A stretch of DNA of 64,000 nt from Nocardioides alpinus (GCF_900112035.1 NZ_FOKC01000012.1:62001-126000), one strand, 5' to 3'. Counted from the first letter of the stretch, positions 1-9,863 are shown. Notes: generated by a model not told the origin, from the letters alone. Made by a program: numbers and translations.

Positions 1-426
1 GACGGCGACGACGTGCCGGTCCTCGCCGCGGATGGCGTAGGCCTTCGCCAGCCCGTCGGCGTACGACAACGAGGTCGAGGCGTGGGAGTTCTCCACGATG
101 TCGTGCTCGGACTCGGCCTGGCTCGGGTAGCCGCTGACGCCGCCCTCCTTGCGCAGGGTGCCGAAGTCGGCGTGACGGCCGGTGACGAGCTTGTGGACGT
201 AGGACTGGTGGCCGGTGTCGAAGACCACGCGGTCGTACGGGGAGTCGAAGACGCGGTGGATGGCCAGCGTCAGCTCGACCACGCCGAGGTTGGGACCGAG
301 GTGGCCGGTGTTGGTCGCGACGGTGCGGATCATCAGGTCGCGGATCTCGGCGGCGAGCTCGTCCAGCTGCTCCGCCGACAGTCCACGGAGGTCGCGCGGA
401 GACGCGATCGAGTCGAGGTGTCCCAT
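1..426 (-). CDS. dxs: 1-deoxy-D-xylulose-5-phosphate synthase, N-terminal part (cut by window edge)
   Basis: First enzyme of the MEP isoprenoid pathway: thiamine-diphosphate-dependent condensation of pyruvate and glyceraldehyde 3-phosphate, cytosolic. The first 142 residues are present. They show the ThDP/substrate-binding stretches typical of DXS: TGHLGPNLGVVELT near residue 40, VFDTGHQSYVHKL near 70 and the SHASTSLSYADGLAKA segment near 115. The ATG at 424-426 is preceded by a -10 hexamer TAGACT (434-439 on the opposite strand) with only 7 nt between them, so the mRNA is probably leaderless. The remaining three quarters of the protein lie beyond position 1. Confidence 0.95.
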   Translation of the reverse strand, partial: MGHLDSIASPRDLRGLSAEQLDELAAEIRDLMIRTVATNTGHLGPNLGVVELTLAIHRVFDSPYDRVVFDTGHQSYVHKLVTGRHADFGTLRKEGGVSGYPSQAESEHDIVENSHASTSLSYADGLAKAYAIRGEDRHVVAV

Positions 427-441
427 GGGCCTGAGTCTATT

Positions 442-1356
442 TCATGCCAGGTCGTAGACCGCCACCGACGGCTCGTGCAGGCTCCCCATCCAGACCTTCC
501 CGTCGTGCTCGCGGACGCCCGTGACCATGTGGTAGCCGGGGTGGTCGATGTCGAGGTCGTGCACCAGCCGGCCGGCATCGTCGTAGGCCTGCACCCGGAT
601 GGTGTGCTTCGGCCGGGGCTGCAGCGCTTCGGGGATCCGCGTCACTGCCTTGCGCAGCACCATCGGCGCGGAGCCGAGCCGTTCGACGAGCGGGTCGACC
701 GGGCTGGCCACGGCCACCCAGACCAGGCCGTCGCTCCCCCGGCTGATGTTGTCGGGATACCCGGGGAGGTCGGTCACGAGGTGGTCGCGCTGCCCGGCGC
801 GCGGCCCCGCCAGCCACAGGCGTACGACGGTGCGGCCGCGGCACTCGGCGACCGCGACGTAGGACTCGTCGGCCGACAGGGCCACCCCGTTGGCGAAGGC
901 CAGCCCCGTGAGCACGACGGTCACGGTGCCGTCGGGGTCGCGACGGAGCAGGCGGCCCGTGCGGGTGTGCTGGACGAAGTCGTCCTTCCACTGCGCGATG
1001 CCGAAGTGCAGCGAGGAGTCGCTGAACCAGATGGTGCCGTCGGCACCGACCGCGGCGTTGTTGCAGAACCTCATCTCCTGGCCCTCGACCCGGTCCACGA
1101 GCACCTCGACGGTCCCGCGAGCCTGGTGGACCTGCAGCAGGCCCCGCTGCGCGTCGCACACCAGCAGGTGGCCGCTCGGGAGCATCTCGAGACCGAGCGG
1201 CCGGCCACCGGTGTCGGCCACCCGGCGGGCGCTGCCGGTGCCCGCGTCGACCGCCCAGATCGCTCCGTCCTCGGTGCCGGTGTAGACGACGCCCTCGGCG
1301 GAGACGACGACGTCCTCGGCGCCCATCGAGGGGACGGGGTGCACGGTGAAGGTCAT
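442..1356 (-). CDS. SMP-30/gluconolactonase-like beta-propeller hydrolase
   Basis: 304-residue six-bladed propeller of the SMP-30/LRE and strictosidine-synthase-like superfamily, whose members hydrolyse lactones or esters using a bound divalent cation. Metal-site-like elements are visible: FCNN at residues 97-100, GADGTIWFSDSS about 105-115, and PDNISRGSDG at 201-210. The start at 1356 is chosen because GGAG lies just upstream and the propeller begins at once. The gene follows the triple-Nudix gene by 14 bp on the same strand, so the two are probably cotranscribed. No signal peptide is seen. The substrate cannot be told from sequence. Confidence 0.8.
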   Translation of the reverse strand: MTFTVHPVPSMGAEDVVVSAEGVVYTGTEDGAIWAVDAGTGSARRVADTGGRPLGLEMLPSGHLLVCDAQRGLLQVHQARGTVEVLVDRVEGQEMRFCNNAAVGADGTIWFSDSSLHFGIAQWKDDFVQHTRTGRLLRRDPDGTVTVVLTGLAFANGVALSADESYVAVAECRGRTVVRLWLAGPRAGQRDHLVTDLPGYPDNISRGSDGLVWVAVASPVDPLVERLGSAPMVLRKAVTRIPEALQPRPKHTIRVQAYDDAGRLVHDLDIDHPGYHMVTGVREHDGKVWMGSLHEPSVAVYDLA

Positions 1357-1370
1357 GGTCGCTCCGTGGG

Positions 1371-2654
1371 TCAGGGGTGGGTGAGTCGGGTGTAGGTGGG
1401 TGAGTCGAGGAAGGCCGGCACGATGTCGGTCGCACCGGCCGTCAGGTCCAGGCCGCGCGCGACGTCGGGGTCGACGAAGACGATCTGTCGACCCTCCTGG
1501 CAGTCGATGTCGGCGTCGGTCAGGTCGGTGGCGGCGACGAAGACCTGCATCCGGTCCCAGGTGCCGTAGGCCTTGCGGTGGTCGACGGTGAACTCGCCGA
1601 ACAGCTCGAGGTCCCCGTGCTGCAGTCGTACTCCGGTCTCCTCCTCGAGCTCGCGGTAGGCGGCCGGCTCGAAGTCCTCGCCCGGGTCGAGGTGGCCGCC
1701 CGCCAGTCCCCACTTCTCGGGGTCGATGCGGGGGTGCTCGTCGCGCTCCTGCAGCAGGATCCGGCCCTCCGTGTCGACGAGGACCACCCCGGCGAAGCGG
1801 TGCTGGTCGGGGGCCGGCACGAACGGGTGCTCGGCGACCCACGCGCGCAACGCCGGCGCCACGAGCGCCGTCGACGGCACGAGCTCGACGTCGGGCAGCG
1901 GGTCCGGGGCGACGAACACCATCTGCCGTCCTTCGTGGCACTCCACGTCGCGGTCGCTGAGGGTCGTACGCGCGACGAAGGCGTGGAAGTGGAAGGTGCC
2001 GCGTTCGTGGGTGACCAGCTCGAAGCGACCGAGATCGGTGAGGTCCGCGGGGACGAGGACGACGCCGGTCTCCTCGGCCAGCTCGCGGACCGCGCCGTCG
2101 ACCGGCGCCTCGCCCACCTCGAGGCCGCCACCGGGGAAGCACCACATCTCCGGCCACACCGGCGCGTGCTCGTCGCGCTCCTGCATCAGCACCCGGCCGC
2201 GCGGGTCGACGAGCGTCACCTGCACGAAGTCGGTGCGCACGGCCGTCGCCTGCCACCTGCGGACCAGGTCGATCGTCAGCGCCGTGGCCTGGTGGAGCGG
2301 TCGGTCCGCGATCGTCTGCGGGTCGACGAAGACCATCTGGCGACCCTCACCACAGACCACGTCGTCGTCCCCGACGGCGAGCCGCACGACGAAGAGCTCG
2401 AGCTCGTCGTCCTCACCGCAGCTCTCGCTGCGGAAGCGTCGTACGCCGAGGGACTCCAGCTGGTCCGGGTCGAGGACCAGCCCCGTCTCCTCGCGCACCT
2501 CTCGCACCGCGGCGGCGACGAAGTCCTCCCCTGCTTCCAGGTCACCTCCCGGATAGCCCCACCGGTCAGGGTCGTGCAGCGCGTCGTGGCCGCGCTCCTG
2601 CATCAGCAGCCAGCCGCGTGGATCGACGACGGCCACAGCAGCGAAGCGATGCAT
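1371..2654 (-). CDS. Protein with three tandem Nudix hydrolase domains
   Basis: 427 residues containing three complete Nudix boxes (GX5EX7REUXEEXGU): GGDLEAGE...REVREETG at 36-58, GGGLEVGE...RELAEETG at 175-197 and GGHLDPGE...RELEEETG at about 319-341. Each domain keeps the catalytic REXXEE core, so all three may cleave nucleoside-diphosphate-linked substrates with Mg2+. Each repeat also carries the same LMQER/LLQER motif before the box and EGRQMVFVDP (or EGRQIVFVDP) after it, showing that the three units arose by internal duplication. The start ATG (2652-2654) lies 6 nt from the -10 hexamer TAGGGT (2661-2666), a leaderless arrangement. Substrate unknown. Confidence 0.85.
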   Translation of the reverse strand: MHRFAAVAVVDPRGWLLMQERGHDALHDPDRWGYPGGDLEAGEDFVAAAVREVREETGLVLDPDQLESLGVRRFRSESCGEDDELELFVVRLAVGDDDVVCGEGRQMVFVDPQTIADRPLHQATALTIDLVRRWQATAVRTDFVQVTLVDPRGRVLMQERDEHAPVWPEMWCFPGGGLEVGEAPVDGAVRELAEETGVVLVPADLTDLGRFELVTHERGTFHFHAFVARTTLSDRDVECHEGRQMVFVAPDPLPDVELVPSTALVAPALRAWVAEHPFVPAPDQHRFAGVVLVDTEGRILLQERDEHPRIDPEKWGLAGGHLDPGEDFEPAAYRELEEETGVRLQHGDLELFGEFTVDHRKAYGTWDRMQVFVAATDLTDADIDCQEGRQIVFVDPDVARGLDLTAGATDIVPAFLDSPTYTRLTHP

Positions 2655-2673
2655 CCCGCGACCCTAGCGACCC

Positions 2674-3090
2674 TCACATCCGCACGCGGTAGCGACGACC
2701 GCGCAGCGCCTCCTCCACCAGCCCGACCTCCCGGCGCACGGCCAGCAACCGGGCGTCCTCGAGCTGGAAGGTCTGCACCGCCGCCTCGACGACAGCCTCG
2801 TCAGCGACGTCGCGGAGGTCGCCGCGGATCTCGCTCAGGCCGCGGCGCGTCGCGAGCTGCTGCGCCTCGACGTGCAGCACCGCGAACCGTGCCAGCACCA
2901 CGACGTGCCTGCGGAGCCCGGAGAAGCGGCGGTAGTCGGCCGGACACAGGTCGAGCAACCAGCTGGCGGCCGTGGCCTCCCAGTCAGGCGCGTCCGGTGG
3001 CCGCACCTGCTGCGGCCAGCCGGGCGGGGCCACGCCACGATGACCCGGCGGCGGCGTGGCCCGCGGGCGGGGCTGGGGAGTGGGGAACAC
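2674..3090 (-). CDS. Conserved hypothetical protein under a LexA-type box
   Basis: 138 residues, Pro-rich N-terminus (1-35), then an all-helical-looking part with WLLDLCPADYRRF, RRHVVVLARFAVLHVEA and a basic C-terminal VEEALRGRRYRVRM. I recall similar actinobacterial proteins without assigned function and assign none. The GTG start at 3088-3090 lies 6 nt from the -10 hexamer TAGACT (3097-3102), which directly abuts a perfect SOS box. This makes the gene a likely member of the DNA-damage regulon. It ends 19 bp before the triple-Nudix gene, which has its own promoter. No transmembrane segment or signal peptide is seen. Confidence 0.75.
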   Translation of the reverse strand: MFPTPQPRPRATPPPGHRGVAPPGWPQQVRPPDAPDWEATAASWLLDLCPADYRRFSGLRRHVVVLARFAVLHVEAQQLATRRGLSEIRGDLRDVADEAVVEAAVQTFQLEDARLLAVRREVGLVEEALRGRRYRVRM

Positions 3091-3101
3091 CGGCCCAGTC
3101 T

Positions 3102-3119
3102 ATCGAACACCTGTTCGAT
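3102..3119 (-). promoter_or_regulatory. LexA/SOS box overlapping a leaderless promoter
   Basis: ATCGAACACCTGTTCGAT is a perfect inverted repeat with 7-bp arms and 4-bp spacer. It contains TCGAAC-N4-GTTCGA, the LexA box described for mycobacteria and other actinobacteria. It overlaps the first base of the -10 hexamer TAGACT (3097-3102) of the 138-residue gene read leftward. A repressor bound here would occlude RNA polymerase. The upstream GNAT gene on the same strand ends at 3132, so the box can only serve the small gene. Confidence 0.85.
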
Positions 3120-3131
3120 CGCGCCATCCGT

Positions 3132-3716
3132 TCAGTCGGTCCCCAGAGCCGACTCGACCTCGGCGAGGTCGGGGTCCCGCAGCCCGACGAGGTCGTAGCG
3201 CCACCACACGTCCGGGTAGACGAGCCGCCCCGTCATCCACGGCTCGTGGCCCGCAAGCAGGACCACCCGGCATGCAGGGTCCGGGATGCGCAGCGAGGGC
3301 CGTTCGAGCCCGTGGTCGGACGCGACGCCCCACCCGCGCTCGGCATAGAACCCGGGTGCGCCCTCGAGGAAGACCAGCGGCGCTCCGGCGGCCGCCGCTG
3401 CCTGCACGGCGGCGGCGAGGAGCGCGGTGCCGGTGCCGGATCCCTGCCGCGCAGGACGTACGCCGATCGGGCTGAGGACGAGCACGTCGACCAGCCGCTC
3501 GCGGGCGTCGAGCCAGGCCCGGGACAGCGCGACGTGGCCCAGGATCCCTTCCTCGTCCTCGGCGACGAGCTCGACGCGCAGGTCCGCGGCCGACCGGAGC
3601 AGGGCCAGCACGTCGAGGATCGACGCCGCCTGGTCACCGAAGGACTCCTCGACGACCACCCCGACGGCTGCCGCGTCCCCGGGGCCGACCGGCCGGATCG
3701 TGACCTCGTGCGCCAC
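3132..3716 (-). CDS. GNAT family N-acetyltransferase
   Basis: 194-residue GCN5-related acetyltransferase, transferring an acetyl group from acetyl-CoA to an amine. The acetyl-CoA loop GSGTGTALLAAAVQAA around residues 95-110 fits the R/QxxGxG/A motif, preceded by the LSPIGVRPARQG beta strand-loop. It is related to the group annotated as predicted N-acetyltransferase YhbS, which have an extended C-terminus. The GTG start (3714-3716) lies 1 bp after the YjbQ stop, so translation is probably coupled. It is the third gene of a three-gene operon with two thiamine-linked genes. Target unknown. Confidence 0.85.
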   Translation of the reverse strand: MAHEVTIRPVGPGDAAAVGVVVEESFGDQAASILDVLALLRSAADLRVELVAEDEEGILGHVALSRAWLDARERLVDVLVLSPIGVRPARQGSGTGTALLAAAVQAAAAAGAPLVFLEGAPGFYAERGWGVASDHGLERPSLRIPDPACRVVLLAGHEPWMTGRLVYPDVWWRYDLVGLRDPDLAEVESALGTD

Positions 3717-3717
3717 G

Positions 3718-4122
3718 TCAGCCCTCCAGGAAGGACCAGCGCACCTCGCGCCGGTCGTTGTCGACGTTGAGGTCGACCAGGCAGATGCTCTGCCAGGTCC
3801 CGAGCGCGAGCCGGCCGCCGATCACCGGCACCGTGCAGTGCGGCGGCACGATCGCCGGCATCACGTGCGAGCGACCGTGGCCGGGCGAGCCGTGGCGGTG
3901 CCGCCAGCGGTCGTCGGCGGGGAGCAGGTCGCCGAGGGCGGCCAGCAGGTCGTCGTCGGAGCCGGCCCCGGTCTCGATGATCGCCAGCCCGGCGGTCGCG
4001 TGCGGCACGAACACGTGCAGGAGGCCGTCTTCCCTGTCGGCGACGAAGTCGGCCGCGTCGCGGGTGAGGTCGAGGACGACCTCGTCGCCGCCGGTGCGGT
4101 AGGTCCGGGTCTCACTGTGCAC
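3718..4122 (-). CDS. YjbQ family protein (secondary thiamine-phosphate synthase type)
   Basis: 134-residue YjbQ/UPF0047 protein. E. coli YjbQ has weak thiamine-phosphate synthase activity; the physiological role is unsettled. The family's conserved His and Glu are visible in VPHATAGLAIIETG, the basic HRHGSPGHGRSHVMPA stretch and the C-terminal LGTWQSICLVDL. I chose the GTG at 4120-4122 because a strong Shine-Dalgarno GAGGAGG lies 6 nt upstream; a GTG five codons earlier (4137) is possible. It overlaps the end of the thiamine-binding gene by 11 bp, so its ribosome site lies inside that gene. Confidence 0.88.
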   Translation of the reverse strand: MHSETRTYRTGGDEVVLDLTRDAADFVADREDGLLHVFVPHATAGLAIIETGAGSDDDLLAALGDLLPADDRWRHRHGSPGHGRSHVMPAIVPPHCTVPVIGGRLALGTWQSICLVDLNVDNDRREVRWSFLEG

Positions 4123-4429
4123 GGTCGGCCTCCTCACGCAGGGCCTGCTCGATGCGCGCCACCTTGGCCGTGAGCTGACCGTCGTGGCCGGGGCGGATGT
4201 CGGCCTTCAGCACGAGGCCGACGCGCGGAGACACCTCGGCCACGACGTCGACGGCACGCTTGACCACGGCCATCACCTCGTCCCACTCCCCCTCGATGTT
4301 GGTGAACATCGCATTGGTCTCGTGGGGCAGCCCGGACTCCCGGACGACGCGTACGGCAGCGGCGACCGCCTCGGTCACGGATCCGGTCGGGTCACTGGAC
4401 ATGGGCGACAGCGAGAAGGCGACGATCAT
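4112..4429 (-). CDS. Thiamine-binding protein (MTH1187/DUF77 family)
   Basis: 105-residue ferredoxin-like protein of the DUF77/MTH1187/YqgV family, members of which bind thiamine or hydroxymethylpyrimidine. Characteristic parts are the MIVAFSLSPMS N-terminus, GLPHETNAMFTNIEGEWDEV in the middle and PRVGLVLKADIRPGHDGQL near the C-terminus. The ATG at 4427-4429 is 7 nt from the -10 hexamer TAGCGT (4437-4442), so translation looks leaderless and this is the first gene of the operon with YjbQ and the GNAT gene. The pairing with YjbQ supports a shared role in thiamine handling (inference). Confidence 0.85.
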   Translation of the reverse strand: MIVAFSLSPMSSDPTGSVTEAVAAAVRVVRESGLPHETNAMFTNIEGEWDEVMAVVKRAVDVVAEVSPRVGLVLKADIRPGHDGQLTAKVARIEQALREEADRAQ

Positions 4430-4547
4430 GCCGCCCACGCTAGCGAGGGCGACCACCTGTTCGGGTGGAACACCCCATCCGGGCGCGTGCCTACGTTCGA
4501 AGGACCAGTGAACGGCCCGGCCACGGGCCCCAACGAAGGGACACCAC

Positions 4548-5384
4548 GTGCCTGACGTCACCGCAAGCTCCGGCCTCCTCAGCTCGGTCAAGGTCCATGT
4601 CGAGGACTCGGGCGGCAGCGGCCGACCCGTCGTCCTCATCCACGGCTGGCCCCTCTCGGGCGAGTCCTGGAGCGAGCAGGTCGGCCCCCTCAGCGCCGCC
4701 GGCTACCGCGTCGTCGCCTACGACCGCCGCGGCTTCGGTCGCAGCGACAAGCCCTCCAAGGGCTACGACTACGACACCCTCGCCGACGACCTCGACAGTG
4801 TCCTGAAGGAGCTCGAGCTCACCGACGTGACGCTCGTCGGCTTCTCGATGGGTGGCGGCGAGGTCGCCCGCTACGTCGCGCGCCACGGCGAGGACCGCGT
4901 GCACTCGGTCGTCTTCGCAGCGGCCGTGCCGCCCTACCTGCTCAAGACGGACGACAACCCCGACGGCCCCCTCACCGAGGAGGCCGCCAACGAGATGACC
5001 GAGGGTCTGAAGGCCGACCGCACCACGTTCTTCGACGGCTTCACGAAGGACTTCTTCTCGGCCAACGGTGAGCTCAAGGTCACCGAGGAGCAGCGGCAGG
5101 ACGCCATCGCGCTGAGCCACCAGAGCGACCAGACGGCCGCACTCGGCTGCATGGAGGCGTTCGGCACGACCGACTTCCGCGACGACCTCACCAAGGTCAC
5201 CGTGCCCACGCTCGTCATCCACGGTGACAGTGACGGGACCGTTCCGTTCGAGGGCTCCGGCAGGCGCACCCACGAGGCGATCGCCGGCTCCGAGCTCGTC
5301 GTCGTCGACGACGCGCCGCACGGCTTCAACGTGAGCCACTCCGCGGAGTTCAACCGCGCGCTGCTCGCCTTCCTGGAGCGCTGA
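4548..5384 (+). CDS. Alpha/beta hydrolase (non-haem chloroperoxidase/arylesterase-like)
   Basis: 278-residue alpha/beta hydrolase of the group usually annotated as cofactor-free haloperoxidase. The oxyanion HGWPLSGESW, the nucleophile elbow GFSMGGGEV (Ser near residue 102), the acid HGDSDGTVPFEG and the base in DDAPHGFNVSH form the catalytic triad. The real activity is most likely hydrolysis of small esters or lactones; perhydrolysis is a side activity in this family. The GTG start at 4548 is preceded by AGGGA. It stands alone, diverging from the thiamine operon. It ends against a 20-bp inverted repeat that probably terminates transcription. Confidence 0.9.
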   Translation: MPDVTASSGLLSSVKVHVEDSGGSGRPVVLIHGWPLSGESWSEQVGPLSAAGYRVVAYDRRGFGRSDKPSKGYDYDTLADDLDSVLKELELTDVTLVGFSMGGGEVARYVARHGEDRVHSVVFAAAVPPYLLKTDDNPDGPLTEEAANEMTEGLKADRTTFFDGFTKDFFSANGELKVTEEQRQDAIALSHQSDQTAALGCMEAFGTTDFRDDLTKVTVPTLVIHGDSDGTVPFEGSGRRTHEAIAGSELVVVDDAPHGFNVSHSAEFNRALLAFLER

Positions 5385-5414
5385 CCGCAGCTCCGCCCGC
5401 CCGCGGGTGACAAC

Positions 5415-5475
5415 GAGAACTGCGGCCGTACGACACCTCCCAGCGCCAGCGGGACGTCGTACGGCCGCAGTTCTC
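5415..5475. terminator. Perfect 20-bp inverted repeat between convergent genes
   Basis: Arms at 5415-5434 and 5456-5475 are exact reverse complements over 20 bp (left arm starts GAGAACTGCGG and ends GTACGAC), separated by 21 nt. It lies 30 bp after the hydrolase stop and 25 bp before the stop of the convergent DUF3105 gene. There is no T-tract, as usual for actinobacterial terminators. Most likely a bidirectional terminator. Confidence 0.75.
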
Positions 5476-5500
5476 CTGCGCTCAGGCGACGCCGCCGCCG

Positions 5501-6211
5501 TCAGGCGTTGGTGCCCTCCCCCGGCAGCCCGCCCTGCGGGTCGGGCGTCCCACCCTGGCAGGACACGCCGACCTCCGGAGCGGTGTGCCCGTCGCCGTAC
5601 TCCTCCAGGAACAGCCCCAGCCGCTCGTCGTCTGCGCCGTCGAGCTGCAGCTGGGCGCCCCACACGGTCACCACGACGGGGGACGGCAGGTCCTCGCGCG
5701 GCGACATGATCCCGTTCTCGGGGAGCTGGTCGGCCAGGGTGTCGACGTCCGCTGCGGACAGGTCCGGGTCATGGGTGATCCAGACCGTGCCGTGCTCGAG
5801 GTCGTGCACCGCGTTCTCGTCGCGGACGGGTTCGTCGTACGCCCCGCAGGCCAGCCAGATCGGAGCGTGCGGGCCGCCGGCCGGTGGCGTCTGGGGATAG
5901 TCGACCTCGTCGGTCGTGTGCGCGCGGTCGGAGATCTCCCACGTCTCCACGAGCGTGAGGTCCAGCGCACGCTGGGCCTCCTCCTCGCCCCGCAGCGCCT
6001 GGTTGACCAGGGGAGCCGCCAGGGCGGCTCCGAGCACCAGCACGGCGCCGACTGTCGCGAGGACCAGCGGGAGGCGGCTCGGCCGCGCCGGGTCGGCCCC
6101 GACCGGTTCGTCGTACGGCATCGTGCCCGGCGCATCCGCGGACTCGTCGGACCATTCCTCGGGTGCGGGCTGGTCCGGCGTCGACGCGTCCGGGCTGTCG
6201 TGGTCACTCAC
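5501..6211 (-). CDS. DUF3105 membrane-anchored protein
   Basis: 236 residues: an acidic, Pro-rich cytoplasmic N-terminus (1-45), one transmembrane helix (PLVLATVGAVLVLGAALAAP, about 47-67), then an extracytoplasmic DUF3105 domain. That domain shows the family signature PPAGGPHAPIWLACGAYDEPV and VHDLEHGTVWITH, plus a C-terminal CQGG that may pair with the earlier Cys. Function is not established. In this class the domain is often found near copper or DUF305 proteins, but none is adjacent here. The GTG start (6209-6211) is 6 nt from the -10 hexamer TAGCCT (6218-6223), indicating a leaderless transcript independent of the upstream aconitase. Confidence 0.85.
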   Translation of the reverse strand: MSDHDSPDASTPDQPAPEEWSDESADAPGTMPYDEPVGADPARPSRLPLVLATVGAVLVLGAALAAPLVNQALRGEEEAQRALDLTLVETWEISDRAHTTDEVDYPQTPPAGGPHAPIWLACGAYDEPVRDENAVHDLEHGTVWITHDPDLSAADVDTLADQLPENGIMSPREDLPSPVVVTVWGAQLQLDGADDERLGLFLEEYGDGHTAPEVGVSCQGGTPDPQGGLPGEGTNA

Positions 6212-6237
6212 GGCGTCAGGCTACCGACGGGAGCGCA

Positions 6238-6276
6238 GCGGCCGCCGCCCCCACCGCTGGTGGGGACGACGGCCGC
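6238..6276 (-). terminator. Stem-loop terminator after aconitase
   Basis: Two nested perfect stems: an outer pair 6238-6244 with 6270-6276 (GCGGCCG/CGGCCGC) and an inner pair CCCCACC (6249-6255)/GGTGGGG (6259-6265) with a 3-nt loop, joined by a small internal loop. It lies 30 bp past the aconitase stop, between that gene and the DUF3105 promoter. GC-rich with no U-tract. Confidence 0.75.
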
Positions 6277-6305
6277 CTGTGACCCGTGACGCAGCAGTGC
6301 CGGCG

Positions 6306-9011
<2,706 letters not shown>

Positions 9012-9106
9012 CAGCCACATCTCCTCGGGAGTTCGCGGGTTCGTGCCCATCTTGCCGTCGGAGGGAGAAGGACGGGAAGGAAGGCGACCCTAAGTTCGGT
9101 TCGCGT

Positions 9107-9137
9107 AATATCTCGACGTCAAGATACACGATGTCAA
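9107..9137 (-). promoter_or_regulatory. acnA promoter with operator-like palindrome between -35 and -10
   Basis: Read leftward, a consensus -35 TTGACA (9132-9137) is followed after 19 nt by GATATT (9107-9112). The spacer is filled by the near-perfect palindrome TATCTCGACGTCAAGATA (9109-9126; one mismatched pair), and a further half-site (ATGTCAAG) overlaps the -35. This is the classical position for repression by a dimeric regulator. In Streptomyces the MarR-family regulator TamR controls aconitase; whether this is the same type of site is inference. Confidence 0.6.
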
Positions 9138-9159
9138 GGGGCGAGTTCAAGGACCCTCT

Positions 9160-9191
9160 GCATGAGTCCCCGCTCCAGCGGTGACTCATGC
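9160..9191. repeat. 32-bp imperfect palindrome between divergent genes
   Basis: Arms GCATGAGTC (9160-9168) and GACTCATGC (9183-9191) are exact complements. Inside them CCGCT/AGCGG (9170-9174, 9177-9181) pair again, with one mismatch between the two stems and only two central bases. It lies in the divergent acnA/kinase region, not downstream of any gene, so a terminator role is unlikely. A protein-binding site is the simplest reading. Confidence 0.6.
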
Positions 9192-9301
9192 GCGGATCGG
9201 CCGTTGCGACACCCCAACCCCGCAAAACTCCGCACATCTCCCCCACCTGCCCCCCGCCGAGCCGCTCGGGGGCCGCGCACACCGCGGTCTACCCTCGCTC
9301 G

Positions 9302-9847
9302 GTGCCCACCCTCCTCCACCTCAACGGCCCCTCGGGCGTCGGCAAGTCGACCCTCGCGCGCGCCCACGCCGCGGCCCGCCCGGGCACGCTCGTGTGCGAC
9401 ATCGACGACCTGCGCTCCTGGGTCTCGGGCTGGGAGGACGACTTCGTCGGCACCGGAGAGGCCGTACGCGCCTCGGCGCTCGCGCTCATCACCGCCTACC
9501 TGGCCTCCGGGCGCGACGTCGTGCTCCCCCAGCTGATCGTCACGCCGGCGCAGGTGGACCGGTTCGAGGCGGTAGCGACGGAGGCGGGGGCGGCGTACGT
9601 CGCTGTGGTGCTGACGGTCGAGCCCGACCTGCTCCTCGAGCGGCTCCACGCCCGCGAGCTCACGCCGGTCAGTGCGGTCATCTCGAGGATCATCGAGGAG
9701 CGCGGCGGCGACGACCTGGTCCTCGAGGGGCGCCGGCAGCTGCTCGACCTGGCCGAGCAGGGTGGCTGGGCGGTCGTCGACGCCACGGAGCGCGAGCATG
9801 CGCTGAGGGCGCTGAGGGCGCTGAGCGCCTGCTGCGACCGGTCCTGA
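9302..9847 (+). CDS. Small P-loop kinase / AAA-type ATPase
   Basis: 181-residue P-loop protein with Walker A GPSGVGKST at residues 9-17 and an acidic DIDDLRSW following strand 2, the layout of small-molecule kinases of the zeta-toxin/gluconokinase/shikimate kinase type. RIIEERGGDD may form the lid. The GTG start (9302-9304) is 6 nt after the -10 hexamer TACCCT (9290-9295), so leaderless. The C-terminal tail is encoded by three near-identical 9-bp units (9802-9828) giving LRALRALSA, a slippage-prone end. No antitoxin partner is present. Substrate unknown. Confidence 0.75.
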   Translation: MPTLLHLNGPSGVGKSTLARAHAAARPGTLVCDIDDLRSWVSGWEDDFVGTGEAVRASALALITAYLASGRDVVLPQLIVTPAQVDRFEAVATEAGAAYVAVVLTVEPDLLLERLHARELTPVSAVISRIIEERGGDDLVLEGRRQLLDLAEQGGWAVVDATEREHALRALRALSACCDRS

Positions 9848-9863
9848 GACCGCGCAACCGTCC

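Noticed and set aside
4548..5384. True haloperoxidase
   Set aside because: Cofactor-free haloperoxidases are esterases with side perhydrolase activity; a halogenating function cannot be claimed from the fold.
9302..9847. Zeta-toxin of a toxin-antitoxin pair
   Set aside because: P-loop and size are compatible, but there is no small antitoxin gene on either side, and the neighbouring gene is a convergent conserved protein.
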